In this document: piece by piece, positions 6,927 through 15,542 of the stretch
How positions within the stretch are numbered: the first letter of the stretch is position 1
How the letters are laid out: the number at the start of each line of letters is the position of its first letter
NCBI GenBank assembly: GCA_964579505.1
Contig: CAZOGC010000007.1
Location: 62,001-126,000 of the forward strand
Direction of reading: 5' to 3'
DNA length: 64,000 nt
From: JAJYSO01 sp964579505
GTDB taxonomy: Bacteria > Bacteroidota > Bacteroidia > Flavobacteriales > Flavobacteriaceae
Made by a program: the position numbers and the translations under genes
Notes under the pieces: generated by a model
What the model was told of the DNA's origin: nothing
Database searches by the model: none
What the model saw: only the letters and a program-made list of their open reading frames with translations

Positions 6927-9236
6927 ATGAAACCTTATCATCTTATCCTTACCCTCTTTTTTACGCTATTTGCCGGCATAACTAGTACTTCTGCACAAAC
7001 GATAAACGTAAAAGGAAAAATTATTTACCCTAATGGAAAGCCGGCAGCCGGTGCTAGAATTACGCTACAAAACAGTACCATAAGCACCTTAGCTGATAGC
7101 TTAGGAAACTATAGCCTTTCTCTCAATAGAGGAACTCATTTTATAACGGCCCATCTTTTGGGGCAACAAGCTGACCCACAAAAAATTACCCTAAGCGGAG
7201 AAAAACCTATTTTTCATGTACCTCTTATTATTTTACCGGGAAAAGGACAAACCTTAGCTACGGTAACTATACACGCCAAAGCCAAAATGCACCTTTCTAG
7301 AAAGCAAGGAAAGCTAACCGTTAACGTGGCCAACACCCATTTTGAAGATACCAGAAATGTGTGGGAAGGACTTAAACGGGTGCCTATGCTCTCTCTTCAA
7401 GAAGGTAAAAACCCACAAATATTAGGCAAAAATGCACTGGTTGAAATTAATGGGGTAAGAACCCATATGTCTGGGGCTGATTTACAAGCTTATCTCAAAT
7501 CACTCGATCCAAAAAATGTAGAGAGAATTGAGATAGAACCCAACCCGGGGGCCGCATACGGTGCCGAGGTAGAAGCTTATATCAATATTGTTTTAAAACA
7601 GCGGTCTAACAACTATAGCTTAGGGATTAGAACCACTAACGCTATGCGTACCAATTATGTTAACTCAACCGGTATAAATTATGCGTTAAATTTAAAGAAG
7701 GTAAGTTTATATACGAATTATAACTTTGATTATGACCCGGAAGAAACCGATCACAATTTAGCACAACGCATAGGTACAAACCCGCTTGTACAATACACCT
7801 CGCATAATTTAGAAACTCCTCGCGAACACCAAGCCACTGCTAACTTAAGCATAAACATGAGTAAGAAAGATTTATTGGTTTTAAACAACTATGTATCTTT
7901 TTCTAATACCGATATGAAAAGCTTGGCTAAGAATGCCGATTTTATTAGATCTGTACACACCAAAAACAAAAGTCACCAGTTACAATTTTCTCAGGTGTGG
8001 AAACACAATTTTAACGATAGTGTAAGTCTAAAAATAGGCGCCTATGAAGTTTTTCAAAAAGCAACGGCACACAATTATGCCCTAGACAATAACCAAGACT
8101 TACAAACACAAAATATCAATACTTCTATTCCATTATATATTGGCCGTATAGATTACAAGAATACAAATGCCTGGGGAATTACTTCCATCGGAGCAAAATT
8201 TAGTGATATTTCTGTACAAAATGACAATCACAATTTTGGAAAACAAGAATATACGGCCCCTTATCACTATGATGAGCGAGTACTCGCTGCTTATCTTAAC
8301 CACCAATTTAGTTTTGCTGATGGCAGCAGTCTTAGCCTGGGAGTTCGTTCAGAAACCTCTATCATAGATTATACGTTTAATGCCCCAACAGGTTCTGAAT
8401 CATACAGCAATCACCCTCGTTATACCAACCTGTTTTACAGCGCACAATACAACTGGATGACCCCCGGAAAACGCTTGTACAATATCGCTTTCAAAAAGAC
8501 CATTAAACGCCCTGATTACAGTGCTTTAAATCCCTTTCGCTCTATTTCTAGTGATGGTATTTACGCTTCCGGCGATACAGAATTAGATCCTCAACAAACG
8601 TATGAACTGAGTTTTTACACCCATAAAAACAGTTTTACATTCTACGGTTTTGCGGTTTATGTAAATAAACTTATTACGGAGATGTACGACGTAAAAGACA
8701 ATCATATAAATACTACCTATCAAAACTTAAAAGACGTATATGCCACAGGGCTAGGAGCCGAATACAGTCACGGCTTTTTTAACGACTTTTGGAATACTAA
8801 AACCTCTTTAGAAGTACGTTATATTGATTTATACGACCCTAGTTATAACGGCCAAAAGGAGAAAAAACCTTTTCTCAAGTTTAACAGTAACAATACCCTA
8901 AAAATTAGTAAAGGCTTTTATGCTACCATAGATTATTGGTTTAGATCTAATAAAGCGCCGGCCGGAATTTTAAAAATGTTGCACAGATCGTCTCTAGATA
9001 TTAGTCTTACAAAAAAACTAGGCCGAAATTTTACTGCTATTCTTTTTGTAAATGATATTTTTAGAACTCATACCGCTGATTTTAAAACCACTCTTACCGG
9101 TTACTACTACCAAGATTATTCGTATAACGACCACCAAGCTATCGGACTTACCTTAAAATACAACATAGCCGGAAAAGCCTATAAAAAACACCACCTTCAA
9201 AACGCTCAAGACGACGCCATTAATAGACTGAATTAA
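6927..9236 (+). CDS. TonB-dependent receptor-like outer-membrane beta-barrel protein
   Basis: A 769-residue outer-membrane protein. It has a signal peptide ending TSTSAQ (about residues 1-24), a CarboxypepD_reg-like Ig domain (KGKIIYPNGKPAAGARITL to about residue 100), and a plug-like domain (WEGLKRVPMLSLQ, VEINGV, NPGAAYGAEVEAYINIVLK). A long beta-barrel with repeated YNLN/FRS-type strands follows. It matches the outer-membrane beta-barrel family (OMP_b-brl_3) that is common in Flavobacteria. The ATG at 6927 puts the signal peptide at the N-terminus; an upstream ATG at 6885 would add 14 residues before it. There is no SusD partner beside it, so the substrate is unknown. Confidence 0.75.
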   Translation: MKPYHLILTLFFTLFAGITSTSAQTINVKGKIIYPNGKPAAGARITLQNSTISTLADSLGNYSLSLNRGTHFITAHLLGQQADPQKITLSGEKPIFHVPLIILPGKGQTLATVTIHAKAKMHLSRKQGKLTVNVANTHFEDTRNVWEGLKRVPMLSLQEGKNPQILGKNALVEINGVRTHMSGADLQAYLKSLDPKNVERIEIEPNPGAAYGAEVEAYINIVLKQRSNNYSLGIRTTNAMRTNYVNSTGINYALNLKKVSLYTNYNFDYDPEETDHNLAQRIGTNPLVQYTSHNLETPREHQATANLSINMSKKDLLVLNNYVSFSNTDMKSLAKNADFIRSVHTKNKSHQLQFSQVWKHNFNDSVSLKIGAYEVFQKATAHNYALDNNQDLQTQNINTSIPLYIGRIDYKNTNAWGITSIGAKFSDISVQNDNHNFGKQEYTAPYHYDERVLAAYLNHQFSFADGSSLSLGVRSETSIIDYTFNAPTGSESYSNHPRYTNLFYSAQYNWMTPGKRLYNIAFKKTIKRPDYSALNPFRSISSDGIYASGDTELDPQQTYELSFYTHKNSFTFYGFAVYVNKLITEMYDVKDNHINTTYQNLKDVYATGLGAEYSHGFFNDFWNTKTSLEVRYIDLYDPSYNGQKEKKPFLKFNSNNTLKISKGFYATIDYWFRSNKAPAGILKMLHRSSLDISLTKKLGRNFTAILFVNDIFRTHTADFKTTLTGYYYQDYSYNDHQAIGLTLKYNIAGKAYKKHHLQNAQDDAINRLN

Positions 9237-9276
9237 AGATAATTATGCGCCATTTTAAAAAAATAAATAAAAATAG

Positions 9277-9308
9277 TTGCATATTAAAAATTTATTTACA
9301 GATATTTG
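9277..9308 (+). promoter_or_regulatory. Predicted promoter of the methionine operon
   Basis: A TTG at 9277-9279 and GATATTTG at 9301-9308 (one mismatch to TAnnTTTG) are separated by 21 bases, close to the flavobacterial promoter layout. It would start transcription about 15-20 bases before the first leader-peptide ATG. Confidence 0.5.
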
Positions 9309-9328
9309 TACCGTTGAAAAAAGCAACC

Positions 9329-9400
9329 ATGATTAATAAAAATACAATAATGCAGGCTATGATGATGTGTCAAAAGACGCAGGGCTCGCTATTTGTATAA
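9329..9400 (+). CDS. Methionine leader peptide 1
   Basis: A 23-residue reading frame with the core NTIMQAMMMCQ: five Met codons including three in a row, followed by a Cys codon. It starts just after the predicted promoter and ends about 20 bases before terminator 1. The Met run lies 12 bases before a strand that can form an antiterminator. Proposed role: the ribosome slows at the ATG run when Met-tRNA is scarce, so terminator 1 fails to form. Confidence 0.7.
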   Translation: MINKNTIMQAMMMCQKTQGSLFV

Positions 9401-9419
9401 CTAACATAAAAACAAATAA

Positions 9420-9452
9420 AAAAAGCCCTTGCAAAATGTAAGGGCTTTTTTT
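9420..9452 (+). terminator. Attenuator terminator 1
   Basis: The stem AAAGCCCTT/AAGGGCTTT with loop GCAAAATGT is followed by a T tract. It lies between the two leader peptides and would stop transcription before the second leader. Confidence 0.85.
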
Positions 9453-9487
9453 ATAACCATTTTTAACGCTAACTATAACAAACAAAA

Positions 9488-9577
9488 ATGACAACTACCG
9501 CTAACCAAATGATGATGTGTATGTGTATGTGTATGATGATGCACCTGCCCCGCCTTTGTCGAAAAACAACGAGTTAG
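9488..9577 (+). CDS. Methionine/cysteine leader peptide 2
   Basis: A 29-residue reading frame with the core NQMMMCMCMCMMMH: nine Met and four Cys codons in total, alternating ATG-TGT. The A-rich stretch before its ATG (9488) suits Bacteroidota initiation. The stop codon is embedded in a strand complementary to sequence upstream of the start, so translation would open that pairing. The Met-Cys alternation suggests sensing of both sulfur amino acids. Confidence 0.8.
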   Translation: MTTTANQMMMCMCMCMMMHLPRLCRKTTS

Positions 9578-9604
9578 CGCCTATAAACAACGCACACAAC
9601 CTCG

Positions 9605-9637
9605 AGTCCTTTCGGCAAAACCGAAAGGACTTTTTTT
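9605..9637 (+). terminator. Attenuator terminator 2
   Basis: An 11-bp stem AGTCCTTTCGG/CCGAAAGGACT with loop CAAAA is followed by seven T, 40 bases before the metY start codon. It shows that transcripts entering metY must escape termination. Confidence 0.9.
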
Positions 9638-9677
9638 ATACCCCAATTTTAACCTTAACCTTTTTAAACAGCAAATT

Positions 9678-10970
9678 ATGAGCAATTTCAATTTTTCAAC
9701 CAACGCTTTACGCGCCGGACACGACCCCAAAACAGCCTTCGGCTCTTTATCTGTGCCTATTTATCAAACCATTTCTTATGTATTTGAAAATTCTGATCAA
9801 GCCGCCGGAGCATTTGATTTATCAATCCCCATTCCGCTATACACCCGACTTAACAACCCTACCAACGGAGCCTTAGAAAAAAGATTAGCTACTCTTGAAG
9901 GAGGCGTTGCCGCGGTCGTTACCGCTTCGGGGCAAGCTGCTATTGCCACTACGCTACTCATTTTACTAAAAGCCGGTGATCATGTAGTAGCCTCTAGCAG
10001 CATTTACGGCGGAACCTACAACTTACTAAACCACACCCTACCCCGTTTAGGAATTCACACCACTTTTGTAGATCCTTCTGATGTCGAAAACTTTCGCGCA
10101 GCCATTCAAGATAACACCAAAGTTTTCTTTGCAGAATCTGTTGGTAATCCAAAATTAGACGTACTTGATTTAGACGGAATTTCTGCGATTGCCAAAGAAA
10201 ACAAAATTCCGTTTGTGGTAGATAATACGGTAGCTTCTCCTTATTTATTAAACCCCATTGCCCACGGAGCCAATATTGTCGTACACTCTATTACTAAATA
10301 TATTAGCGGAAATGGCACTTCTTTAGGAGGCGCCATTATTGATGGCGGAAACTTTGATTGGGAAGCAGCTGATTTTCCTGAATTTACAGAACCTTCTAAA
10401 GGTTATCACGGACTTGTTTTTAGTGAAGTTTTTGGAAAAGCAGCCTTAACCGGCCGTCTCGTAGCCGAAGGATTACGCGATTTTGGCGGCGCTATAAGCC
10501 CGTACAATTCTTTTCAAATATTACAGGGCTTAGAAACACTTCCACTCCGCATTAAGCAACAAAGTGAAAATGCTTTAAAATTAGCTCAATGGTTAGAAGA
10601 ACAAGAAGAAGTGGCTTGGGTAAATTATCCGGGATTACCTTCTAGCAAATATTATGATTTGGCTCAAAAATACCTGCCTAAAGGTCAAAGTGGCGTCATT
10701 ACTTTCGGCTTAAAAGGAGGGTATGAAGCGGCTAAACGCGTGGCTGACGAAACACAACTCTTTTCGTTAATGGCCAATTTTGGTGATTCTAAATCATTAA
10801 TTATTCACCCGGCATCTACTACTCATCAACAGCTTACCGAAGAAGAACAAAGAACAGCAGGCGTTTCGCCAGACCTTATTCGACTGTCTATCGGACTAGA
10901 AGACTATGAAGATTTAAAAACTGATTTAAAAGCCACTTTTAAACCTAAAGAAGCCTTTGCTGAATTATAA
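9678..10970 (+). CDS. metY: O-acetylhomoserine sulfhydrylase
   Basis: A 430-residue PLP-dependent enzyme of the Cys/Met metabolism family. It converts O-acetylhomoserine plus sulfide to homocysteine (or plus methanethiol to methionine). It shows YTRLNNPTNGALEKRLATLE near residue 60, the GQAAI segment, and the PLP lysine in HSITKYISG at Lys207. The C-terminal GLEDYEDLKTDL is typical of the family. The length (~430) fits MetY better than the ~380-400 of MetB/MetC. It is first in the operon with metX and the aspartokinase fusion, behind the Met-leader attenuator, which supports the assignment. Confidence 0.92.
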   Translation: MSNFNFSTNALRAGHDPKTAFGSLSVPIYQTISYVFENSDQAAGAFDLSIPIPLYTRLNNPTNGALEKRLATLEGGVAAVVTASGQAAIATTLLILLKAGDHVVASSSIYGGTYNLLNHTLPRLGIHTTFVDPSDVENFRAAIQDNTKVFFAESVGNPKLDVLDLDGISAIAKENKIPFVVDNTVASPYLLNPIAHGANIVVHSITKYISGNGTSLGGAIIDGGNFDWEAADFPEFTEPSKGYHGLVFSEVFGKAALTGRLVAEGLRDFGGAISPYNSFQILQGLETLPLRIKQQSENALKLAQWLEEQEEVAWVNYPGLPSSKYYDLAQKYLPKGQSGVITFGLKGGYEAAKRVADETQLFSLMANFGDSKSLIIHPASTTHQQLTEEEQRTAGVSPDLIRLSIGLEDYEDLKTDLKATFKPKEAFAEL

Positions 10971-10984
10971 ACACTGGCTAAATT

Positions 10985-11053
10985 AAATAGAGGTATGGCA
11001 TGTACAGTAAGTACATTTTATAGCCCCCAAACCAACGCCATGCCTCTATTTTT
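10985..11053 (+). terminator. Long stem-loop between metY and metX
   Basis: A 15-bp stem pairs AAATAGAGGTATGGC (10985-10999) with GCCATGCCTCTATTT (11037-11051), with one G-T pair. A small internal hairpin (ATGTAC/GTACAT) lies within its loop, and a T run follows. It could be a partial intercistronic terminator that lowers metX-thrA expression, or an RNA-processing/stability element. Confidence 0.6.
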
Positions 11054-11108
11054 ATCACCTTAATTATAGAATAAATCTCATCTTACAAAAAACGTAAGCT
11101 CCGTAAAA

Positions 11109-12080
11109 ATGATAGCCACAGTAAGCCCTTTACAACAACTAACCCTAAATTCACTTCACCTGCCCAACGGAAGGCAAAAAGATTTTTTGCTAACCTATCA
11201 GGTTTTTGGACAACCGCTACATCAAGCTCCTATAGTGCTGGTTAACCATGCGCTAACCGGAAACAGCACCGTATGTGGCCCCGATGGGTGGTGGCAGAAT
11301 TTAATTGGTGAAAATCAAACCGTAGATTTAAATCGCTACACGGTTATTGCCTTCAATATTCCCGGAAACGGATACAAAACAGCATTGCTTACCGACTATA
11401 AATTATACTCCACACGATTCTTTGCTTCCTTATTTTGGAAGGGTTTAGATCAGTTACAAGTTCGTGAATTATATGCCGTGATAGGATCTAGTTTAGGTGG
11501 AGGTATTGCGTGGGAGATGACACTCCTTCGCCCTACTTCTATCCAACACCTTATTCCTATTGCCACCAATATAAAAGCTTCTGATTGGGTTATCGGTAAT
11601 GTATTAGTGCAAGATGAAATTTTAAATCAAGTTGAAAATCCGATAGCCCTTGCCCGTAAACACGCTATGTTACTCTATCGGTCTCCTGCTTCTTTTACCC
11701 AAAAATTTAACCTGCAATACAAAGACGAAGAGGAGCAATATGCCGTAGAAAGTTGGCTAAACTATCATGGCCGTACATTAAAAGATAGGTTTCCGCTTGC
11801 CGCATACAAGCTGATGAATTACCTATTAAAAACGATTGGGAAAGGGCTTACCGGATCAGCAATTATCCGTTTTGCGCAAGAAACTACCACTCATATTCAC
11901 AGTATTGCGGTAGATTCTGATTACCTGTTTACGCAAGCAGAACAAAAAGAAACCTATCATTTTTTACAACACCATGGCTGTCAACATATTTATTATAATG
12001 AAATTAACTCAGTGCATGGGCACGACGCTTTTTTAATAGAATACAAACAACTCAATCAATTATTAGCTCCAATATTTTAA
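11109..12080 (+). CDS. metX: Homoserine O-acetyltransferase-like alpha/beta hydrolase
   Basis: A 323-residue MetX-type alpha/beta-hydrolase that would acetylate homoserine from acetyl-CoA to supply MetY. It shows NHALTGNSTVCGPDGWW, FNIPGNGYK, the nucleophile elbow GSSLGGG (Ser128), the acid in VDSDYLF (Asp271) and the catalytic histidine in HGHDAF (His305), all characteristic of MetX. It is somewhat shorter than classical MetX (~350-380), with a reduced lid region, so some annotations call it only alpha/beta hydrolase. Its place between metY and the aspartokinase fusion argues strongly for the methionine role. Confidence 0.85.
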   Translation: MIATVSPLQQLTLNSLHLPNGRQKDFLLTYQVFGQPLHQAPIVLVNHALTGNSTVCGPDGWWQNLIGENQTVDLNRYTVIAFNIPGNGYKTALLTDYKLYSTRFFASLFWKGLDQLQVRELYAVIGSSLGGGIAWEMTLLRPTSIQHLIPIATNIKASDWVIGNVLVQDEILNQVENPIALARKHAMLLYRSPASFTQKFNLQYKDEEEQYAVESWLNYHGRTLKDRFPLAAYKLMNYLLKTIGKGLTGSAIIRFAQETTTHIHSIAVDSDYLFTQAEQKETYHFLQHHGCQHIYYNEINSVHGHDAFLIEYKQLNQLLAPIF

Positions 12081-12092
12081 CCTCTATATCTT

Positions 12093-14495
12093 ATGAAAGT
12101 ATTAAAGTTTGGCGGAAAATCGCTCACAATCGGTCAGCCTTTTGAAAATGTACTCAAAATTATTAAACAAAAAGCCGCTGAAGGTCAAGTTGCCATTGTA
12201 GTATCTGCTATAGGAGATACCACCAACACCCTAGAAGATATTTTGCAACGAGCCAAAAATGGGCAAGATTATGCCTCACTTTTTAAATCTTTTAAAAACA
12301 GCCTTTACTATCCGGGGGTAGATTTAACTCAAGAAATTGAAACCTTAGGAAACCTATATGCCGGGGTGTCTTTAATTGGCGATTACAGCCCCAAAATAAA
12401 AGATCAAGTATTGGCTTATGGCGAGATTATATCGAGTAAAATATTGGCTTATGAACTCACCAACCAAGGGTTAAATGCCCTAGCTATAGACAGCCGTAAA
12501 TTTTTTATAGCTGATGATAATTTTGGTAATGCACAAGCCGATGAAATCTCTTCTAAACAAAAAACACAAGCATACTTTGATGCCCTTCCAAAAGATGTTA
12601 TTCCTATTGTAGCCGGGTTTATAGGAGCTACTCACAAAGGCGAAACTATAACTTTTGGGCGAAATGGCAGTAACTACTCTGCTGCCTTATTGGCTAATTT
12701 TCTCGAAGCCGATGAACTGCAAAACTATACGCACGTAGACGGAATTTTTACGGCAAATCCGGAGTGGGTTAAAACCGCCCAAAAAATAGAGGCCCTACAT
12801 TATAATGAAGCTAACGAACTAGCCAATTTCGGAGCCTCTATTCTTCATGCCAAAACCATTCTTCCGTTGGTAAAGAACAACATTCCATTGCGTATTTTAA
12901 ACACCCTTAATCCACAGAGTAAAGGCACGCTGATTTCTGCTCATCCTACCGCACAAGGTATTAAATCACTTTCTGTAGAAAATGACGTAGCGCTTATACA
13001 ACTAGAAGGACGAGGTTTGCTAGGTATTGTAGGTATTGACGCACGTGTATTTACCGCTCTTGCACAAGAAAACATTAGTGTAGGAGTTGTGTCGCAAGGT
13101 TCTTCAGAACGCGGACTGGGATTTGTAGTGGCCGCCAAGCAAGCTGAACGAGCTGAAAAAGCACTTCAACGAGAGTTTAAAAACGATTTTTATACCCGTG
13201 ATGTAAGCAGTATTTCAGTAAATAAAAATATTGCTGTCATTTCTATCATTGGGCAAGATTTATGCTCTTTTGATAAACCTTATTCAGCCCTTATTAAAAA
13301 CAATATTGTACCTATTTTGTTTAACAATGCTATCTCCGGAAAAAACGTCAGTATAGTAGTTCATAAAAAAGACGCCAAAAAAGCTATCAATGTTATTCAC
13401 GGACAAATTTTTGGGGTAACCAAAAAGGTGAATATTGCCGTATTTGGGCACGGAGTTGTCGGCGGTACACTGATAGATCAAGTTATTCAATCGGCTCCTT
13501 CTATAAAAGACAAAAAGAATGTACAACTCAATATTTTTGCCATTGCCAACTCTAAAAAAGTTTTGCTAGACGAAAAAGGTATTTCTGCCAACTGGCGCAA
13601 AGAACTTCAACAAGAAGGAATAGCCTACACCTTGCAACAAATCATAGATTTTGCCAATCAAAATCACCTAGAAAACCTGATTGCCATAGACAATACTGCT
13701 TCAAAAGAATTCATTATTCATTATTTACCGTTGGTAGAACATGGTTTTGACTTAATATCTTCTAATAAAATTGGCAATACTATTGACTATTCTTTTTATA
13801 ATAAACTGCGTCAAGCATTAAAAAAACACCATAAAGAATATTTATATGAAGCCAATGTAGGCGCCGGTTTGCCTCTAATAGACACTATAAAACTATTACA
13901 TCTGTCTGGCGAAAATATTACCCGAATAAAAGGGGTGTTTTCAGGCAGTTTGAGTTATTTATTCAACGAATACTCAACCGGCAAAAAAACATTTAGCCAA
14001 GTGCTACGCGAAGCTATCAAACAAGGGTTTACCGAACCCGATCCGCGAGAAGATTTATCAGGCAATGATGTAGGGCGTAAGCTGCTCGTTTTAGCCCGCG
14101 AATTAGACTTACAAAACGAATTTGGTGAGGTGAAAATTCAGAGTTTAATTCCTAAAGAGCTACAAGAAGTAGATACGCCCACATTTTTGGCCAACTTAGA
14201 GAAACTAGACGTCCATTTTGATAACCTAAAGCAAAACCTGGAAGCTGGTACTGTTTTAAAATATGTAGGCGAACTATCCGGCGATTTGCGTACAGACAAA
14301 GGAATCTTAGAAACCAAGTTGATTAGTGTACCAGCCAACTCAGCATTAGGACAACTAAAAGGAGCGGATAATATCTTTGAAATTTATACAGAGAGCTATG
14401 GAGAAAACCCAATTATCATTCAAGGAGCCGGAGCCGGCGCTGCAGTAACGGCAAGAGGGGTTTTTGGTGATATTCTCAGGCTGGTAAACAAATAA
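12093..14495 (+). CDS. thrA: Bifunctional aspartokinase/homoserine dehydrogenase
   Basis: An 800-residue fusion. The N-terminal aspartokinase starts MKVLKFGGKSL and includes FGRNGSNYSAALLA; a regulatory ACT region lies around residues 290-440. The C-terminal homoserine dehydrogenase begins VNIAVFGHGVVGG and includes SSNKIGNTIDY, GVFSGSLSYLFNEYSTGK and TEPDPREDLSGNDVGRKLLVLARE. It catalyses the first and third steps from aspartate to homoserine. It lies 12 bp after metX, so it is co-transcribed and under the Met attenuator; it could equally be called metL. The usual KFGGTS motif is KFGGKS here. Confidence 0.92.
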   Translation: MKVLKFGGKSLTIGQPFENVLKIIKQKAAEGQVAIVVSAIGDTTNTLEDILQRAKNGQDYASLFKSFKNSLYYPGVDLTQEIETLGNLYAGVSLIGDYSPKIKDQVLAYGEIISSKILAYELTNQGLNALAIDSRKFFIADDNFGNAQADEISSKQKTQAYFDALPKDVIPIVAGFIGATHKGETITFGRNGSNYSAALLANFLEADELQNYTHVDGIFTANPEWVKTAQKIEALHYNEANELANFGASILHAKTILPLVKNNIPLRILNTLNPQSKGTLISAHPTAQGIKSLSVENDVALIQLEGRGLLGIVGIDARVFTALAQENISVGVVSQGSSERGLGFVVAAKQAERAEKALQREFKNDFYTRDVSSISVNKNIAVISIIGQDLCSFDKPYSALIKNNIVPILFNNAISGKNVSIVVHKKDAKKAINVIHGQIFGVTKKVNIAVFGHGVVGGTLIDQVIQSAPSIKDKKNVQLNIFAIANSKKVLLDEKGISANWRKELQQEGIAYTLQQIIDFANQNHLENLIAIDNTASKEFIIHYLPLVEHGFDLISSNKIGNTIDYSFYNKLRQALKKHHKEYLYEANVGAGLPLIDTIKLLHLSGENITRIKGVFSGSLSYLFNEYSTGKKTFSQVLREAIKQGFTEPDPREDLSGNDVGRKLLVLARELDLQNEFGEVKIQSLIPKELQEVDTPTFLANLEKLDVHFDNLKQNLEAGTVLKYVGELSGDLRTDKGILETKLISVPANSALGQLKGADNIFEIYTESYGENPIIIQGAGAGAAVTARGVFGDILRLVNK

Positions 14496-14586
14496 ATGAA
14501 GGGCAAAAGAAAACAAATTTTCCGACTCGCCAACCGCAAAAAATAAAGCACGCTTTATTAAGCCAATATTTAACGTATTCTGCGGC

Positions 14587-14616
14587 TTGTCAAAACCTTT
14601 TTAAAACCTATCTTTG
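14587..14616 (+). promoter_or_regulatory. Predicted promoter of the cytochrome oxidase operon
   Basis: TTG (14587-14589), 19 bases, then TATCTTTG (14609-14616), an exact match to the flavobacterial -33/-7 pattern. It lies 23 bases before the TTG start codon of the heme O synthase gene. Confidence 0.7.
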
Positions 14617-14639
14617 CACGCAAATAAAAGGAATCCGTT

Positions 14640-15542
14640 TTGGAAGGTACGGTTATAAAGCCACAAACGCGGGATATCATAGCTGATTTTAAAGAAATTA
14701 CGAAGCTACGGCTGTCTGTTAGTGTAGTATTTTCGGCTATTGCAGGCTATTTTCTTGGCGCTGAAGTCATTAATTTTGTCACAGTTTTACTGTTGGCAGT
14801 AGGAGGTTATTTAATGGTAGGTGCCTCTAATGTGTTTAACCAAATTATGGAGCGTCATCTTGATGCCAAGATGGATCGCACCAAAAATAGGCCCCTCCCC
14901 GCCGGGCGAATGAGTCTAAGCACAGCATGGTTTATTGGAGTAGTCTTTGCATTATTGGGTATATGGGTGCTTTATATTATTAACCCTACCACCGCCTTGT
15001 TCGGAACTATATCAATTGCCTTATATGTACTGGCTTACACCCCTTTAAAAACCAAAACACCCCTTTCTGTTTTTGTAGGCGCTTTTCCGGGAGCTATTCC
15101 TTTTATGATGGGATGGATTGCCGCAACCAACAATTTTGGTATTGAAGCCGGTACCTTATTTATGATTCAATTTTTTTGGCAATTTCCTCATTTTTGGGCG
15201 CTGGGCTGGTGGCTCTATGATGATTATAAAAAAGGTGGATTCTTTATGTTACCTACCGGAAAACGCGATAAGACAACCGCCTTACAAACTATTTTATACT
15301 CATTCTGGACCCTTGCTGTTTCTATTATTCCTGTATTTGGCGTTACCGGAAAGTTACAGTTGTCTATTATCTCAGGCCTATTAATTTTAGTGCTCGGAGC
15401 AGGGCTTATCTACTACGCTATACGCCTGTATAACCGCAGAGACGCTAAAGCTGCTAAACAGCTCATGTTTGCCAGCGTGTCCTATATAACACTTTTACAA
15501 ATCATCTATGTATTAGATAAATTTATACGCATATGGATTTAA
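14640..15542 (+). CDS. cyoE: Heme O synthase (protoheme IX farnesyltransferase)
   Basis: A 300-residue UbiA-superfamily membrane enzyme that adds a farnesyl group to heme B for the terminal oxidase. It shows the first Asp-rich motif in NVFNQIMERHLDAKMDRTKNRPLPAGRMS (given here as its two ends, NVFNQIMERHLDAKMDRT and NRPLPAGRMS), the PHFWALGWWLYDDYKKGG segment, and about nine hydrophobic helices. It uses a TTG start codon (14640); the promoter directly upstream and the usual N-terminal spacing (DFKEITKLRLSVSVVF) support it. It overlaps the next gene by 10 bp. Confidence 0.92.
   Translation: MEGTVIKPQTRDIIADFKEITKLRLSVSVVFSAIAGYFLGAEVINFVTVLLLAVGGYLMVGASNVFNQIMERHLDAKMDRTKNRPLPAGRMSLSTAWFIGVVFALLGIWVLYIINPTTALFGTISIALYVLAYTPLKTKTPLSVFVGAFPGAIPFMMGWIAATNNFGIEAGTLFMIQFFWQFPHFWALGWWLYDDYKKGGFFMLPTGKRDKTTALQTILYSFWTLAVSIIPVFGVTGKLQLSIISGLLILVLGAGLIYYAIRLYNRRDAKAAKQLMFASVSYITLLQIIYVLDKFIRIWI

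Larger units (their letters stand above)
9313..9640 (+). promoter_or_regulatory. Tandem Met-leader transcription attenuator of metY-metX-thrA
   Basis: Two short Met-rich reading frames (9329-9400 and 9488-9577) each precede a strong intrinsic terminator (9420-9452 and 9605-9637). In unit 1, GCAGGGCT (9379-9386) can pair with the terminator's 5' arm AGCCCTTGC with one bulge. In unit 2, TTTGTCG (9555-9561) can pair with CGGCAAA (9613-9619). Also, CGCTAACT (9467-9474) is exactly complementary to AGTTAGCG (9572-9579), which overlaps the second leader's stop codon. Stalling at Met codons would free these antiterminator strands, the classic attenuation logic. No SAM-riboswitch fold was recognised. 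The mechanism is inferred from sequence. Confidence 0.75.

Noticed and set aside
9240..9677. SAM riboswitch before metY
   Set aside because: The SAM-I and SAM-II core patterns were not seen, and the leader peptides with terminators explain the region.
10995..11065. Third leader peptide before metX
   Set aside because: A 22-codon frame exists within the stem-loop, but it has only two Met codons and no run of regulatory codons.
14496..14546. Small basic 16-residue reading frame after thrA
   Set aside because: It starts right at the thrA stop codon with no supporting signal or recognisable product and is likely chance.
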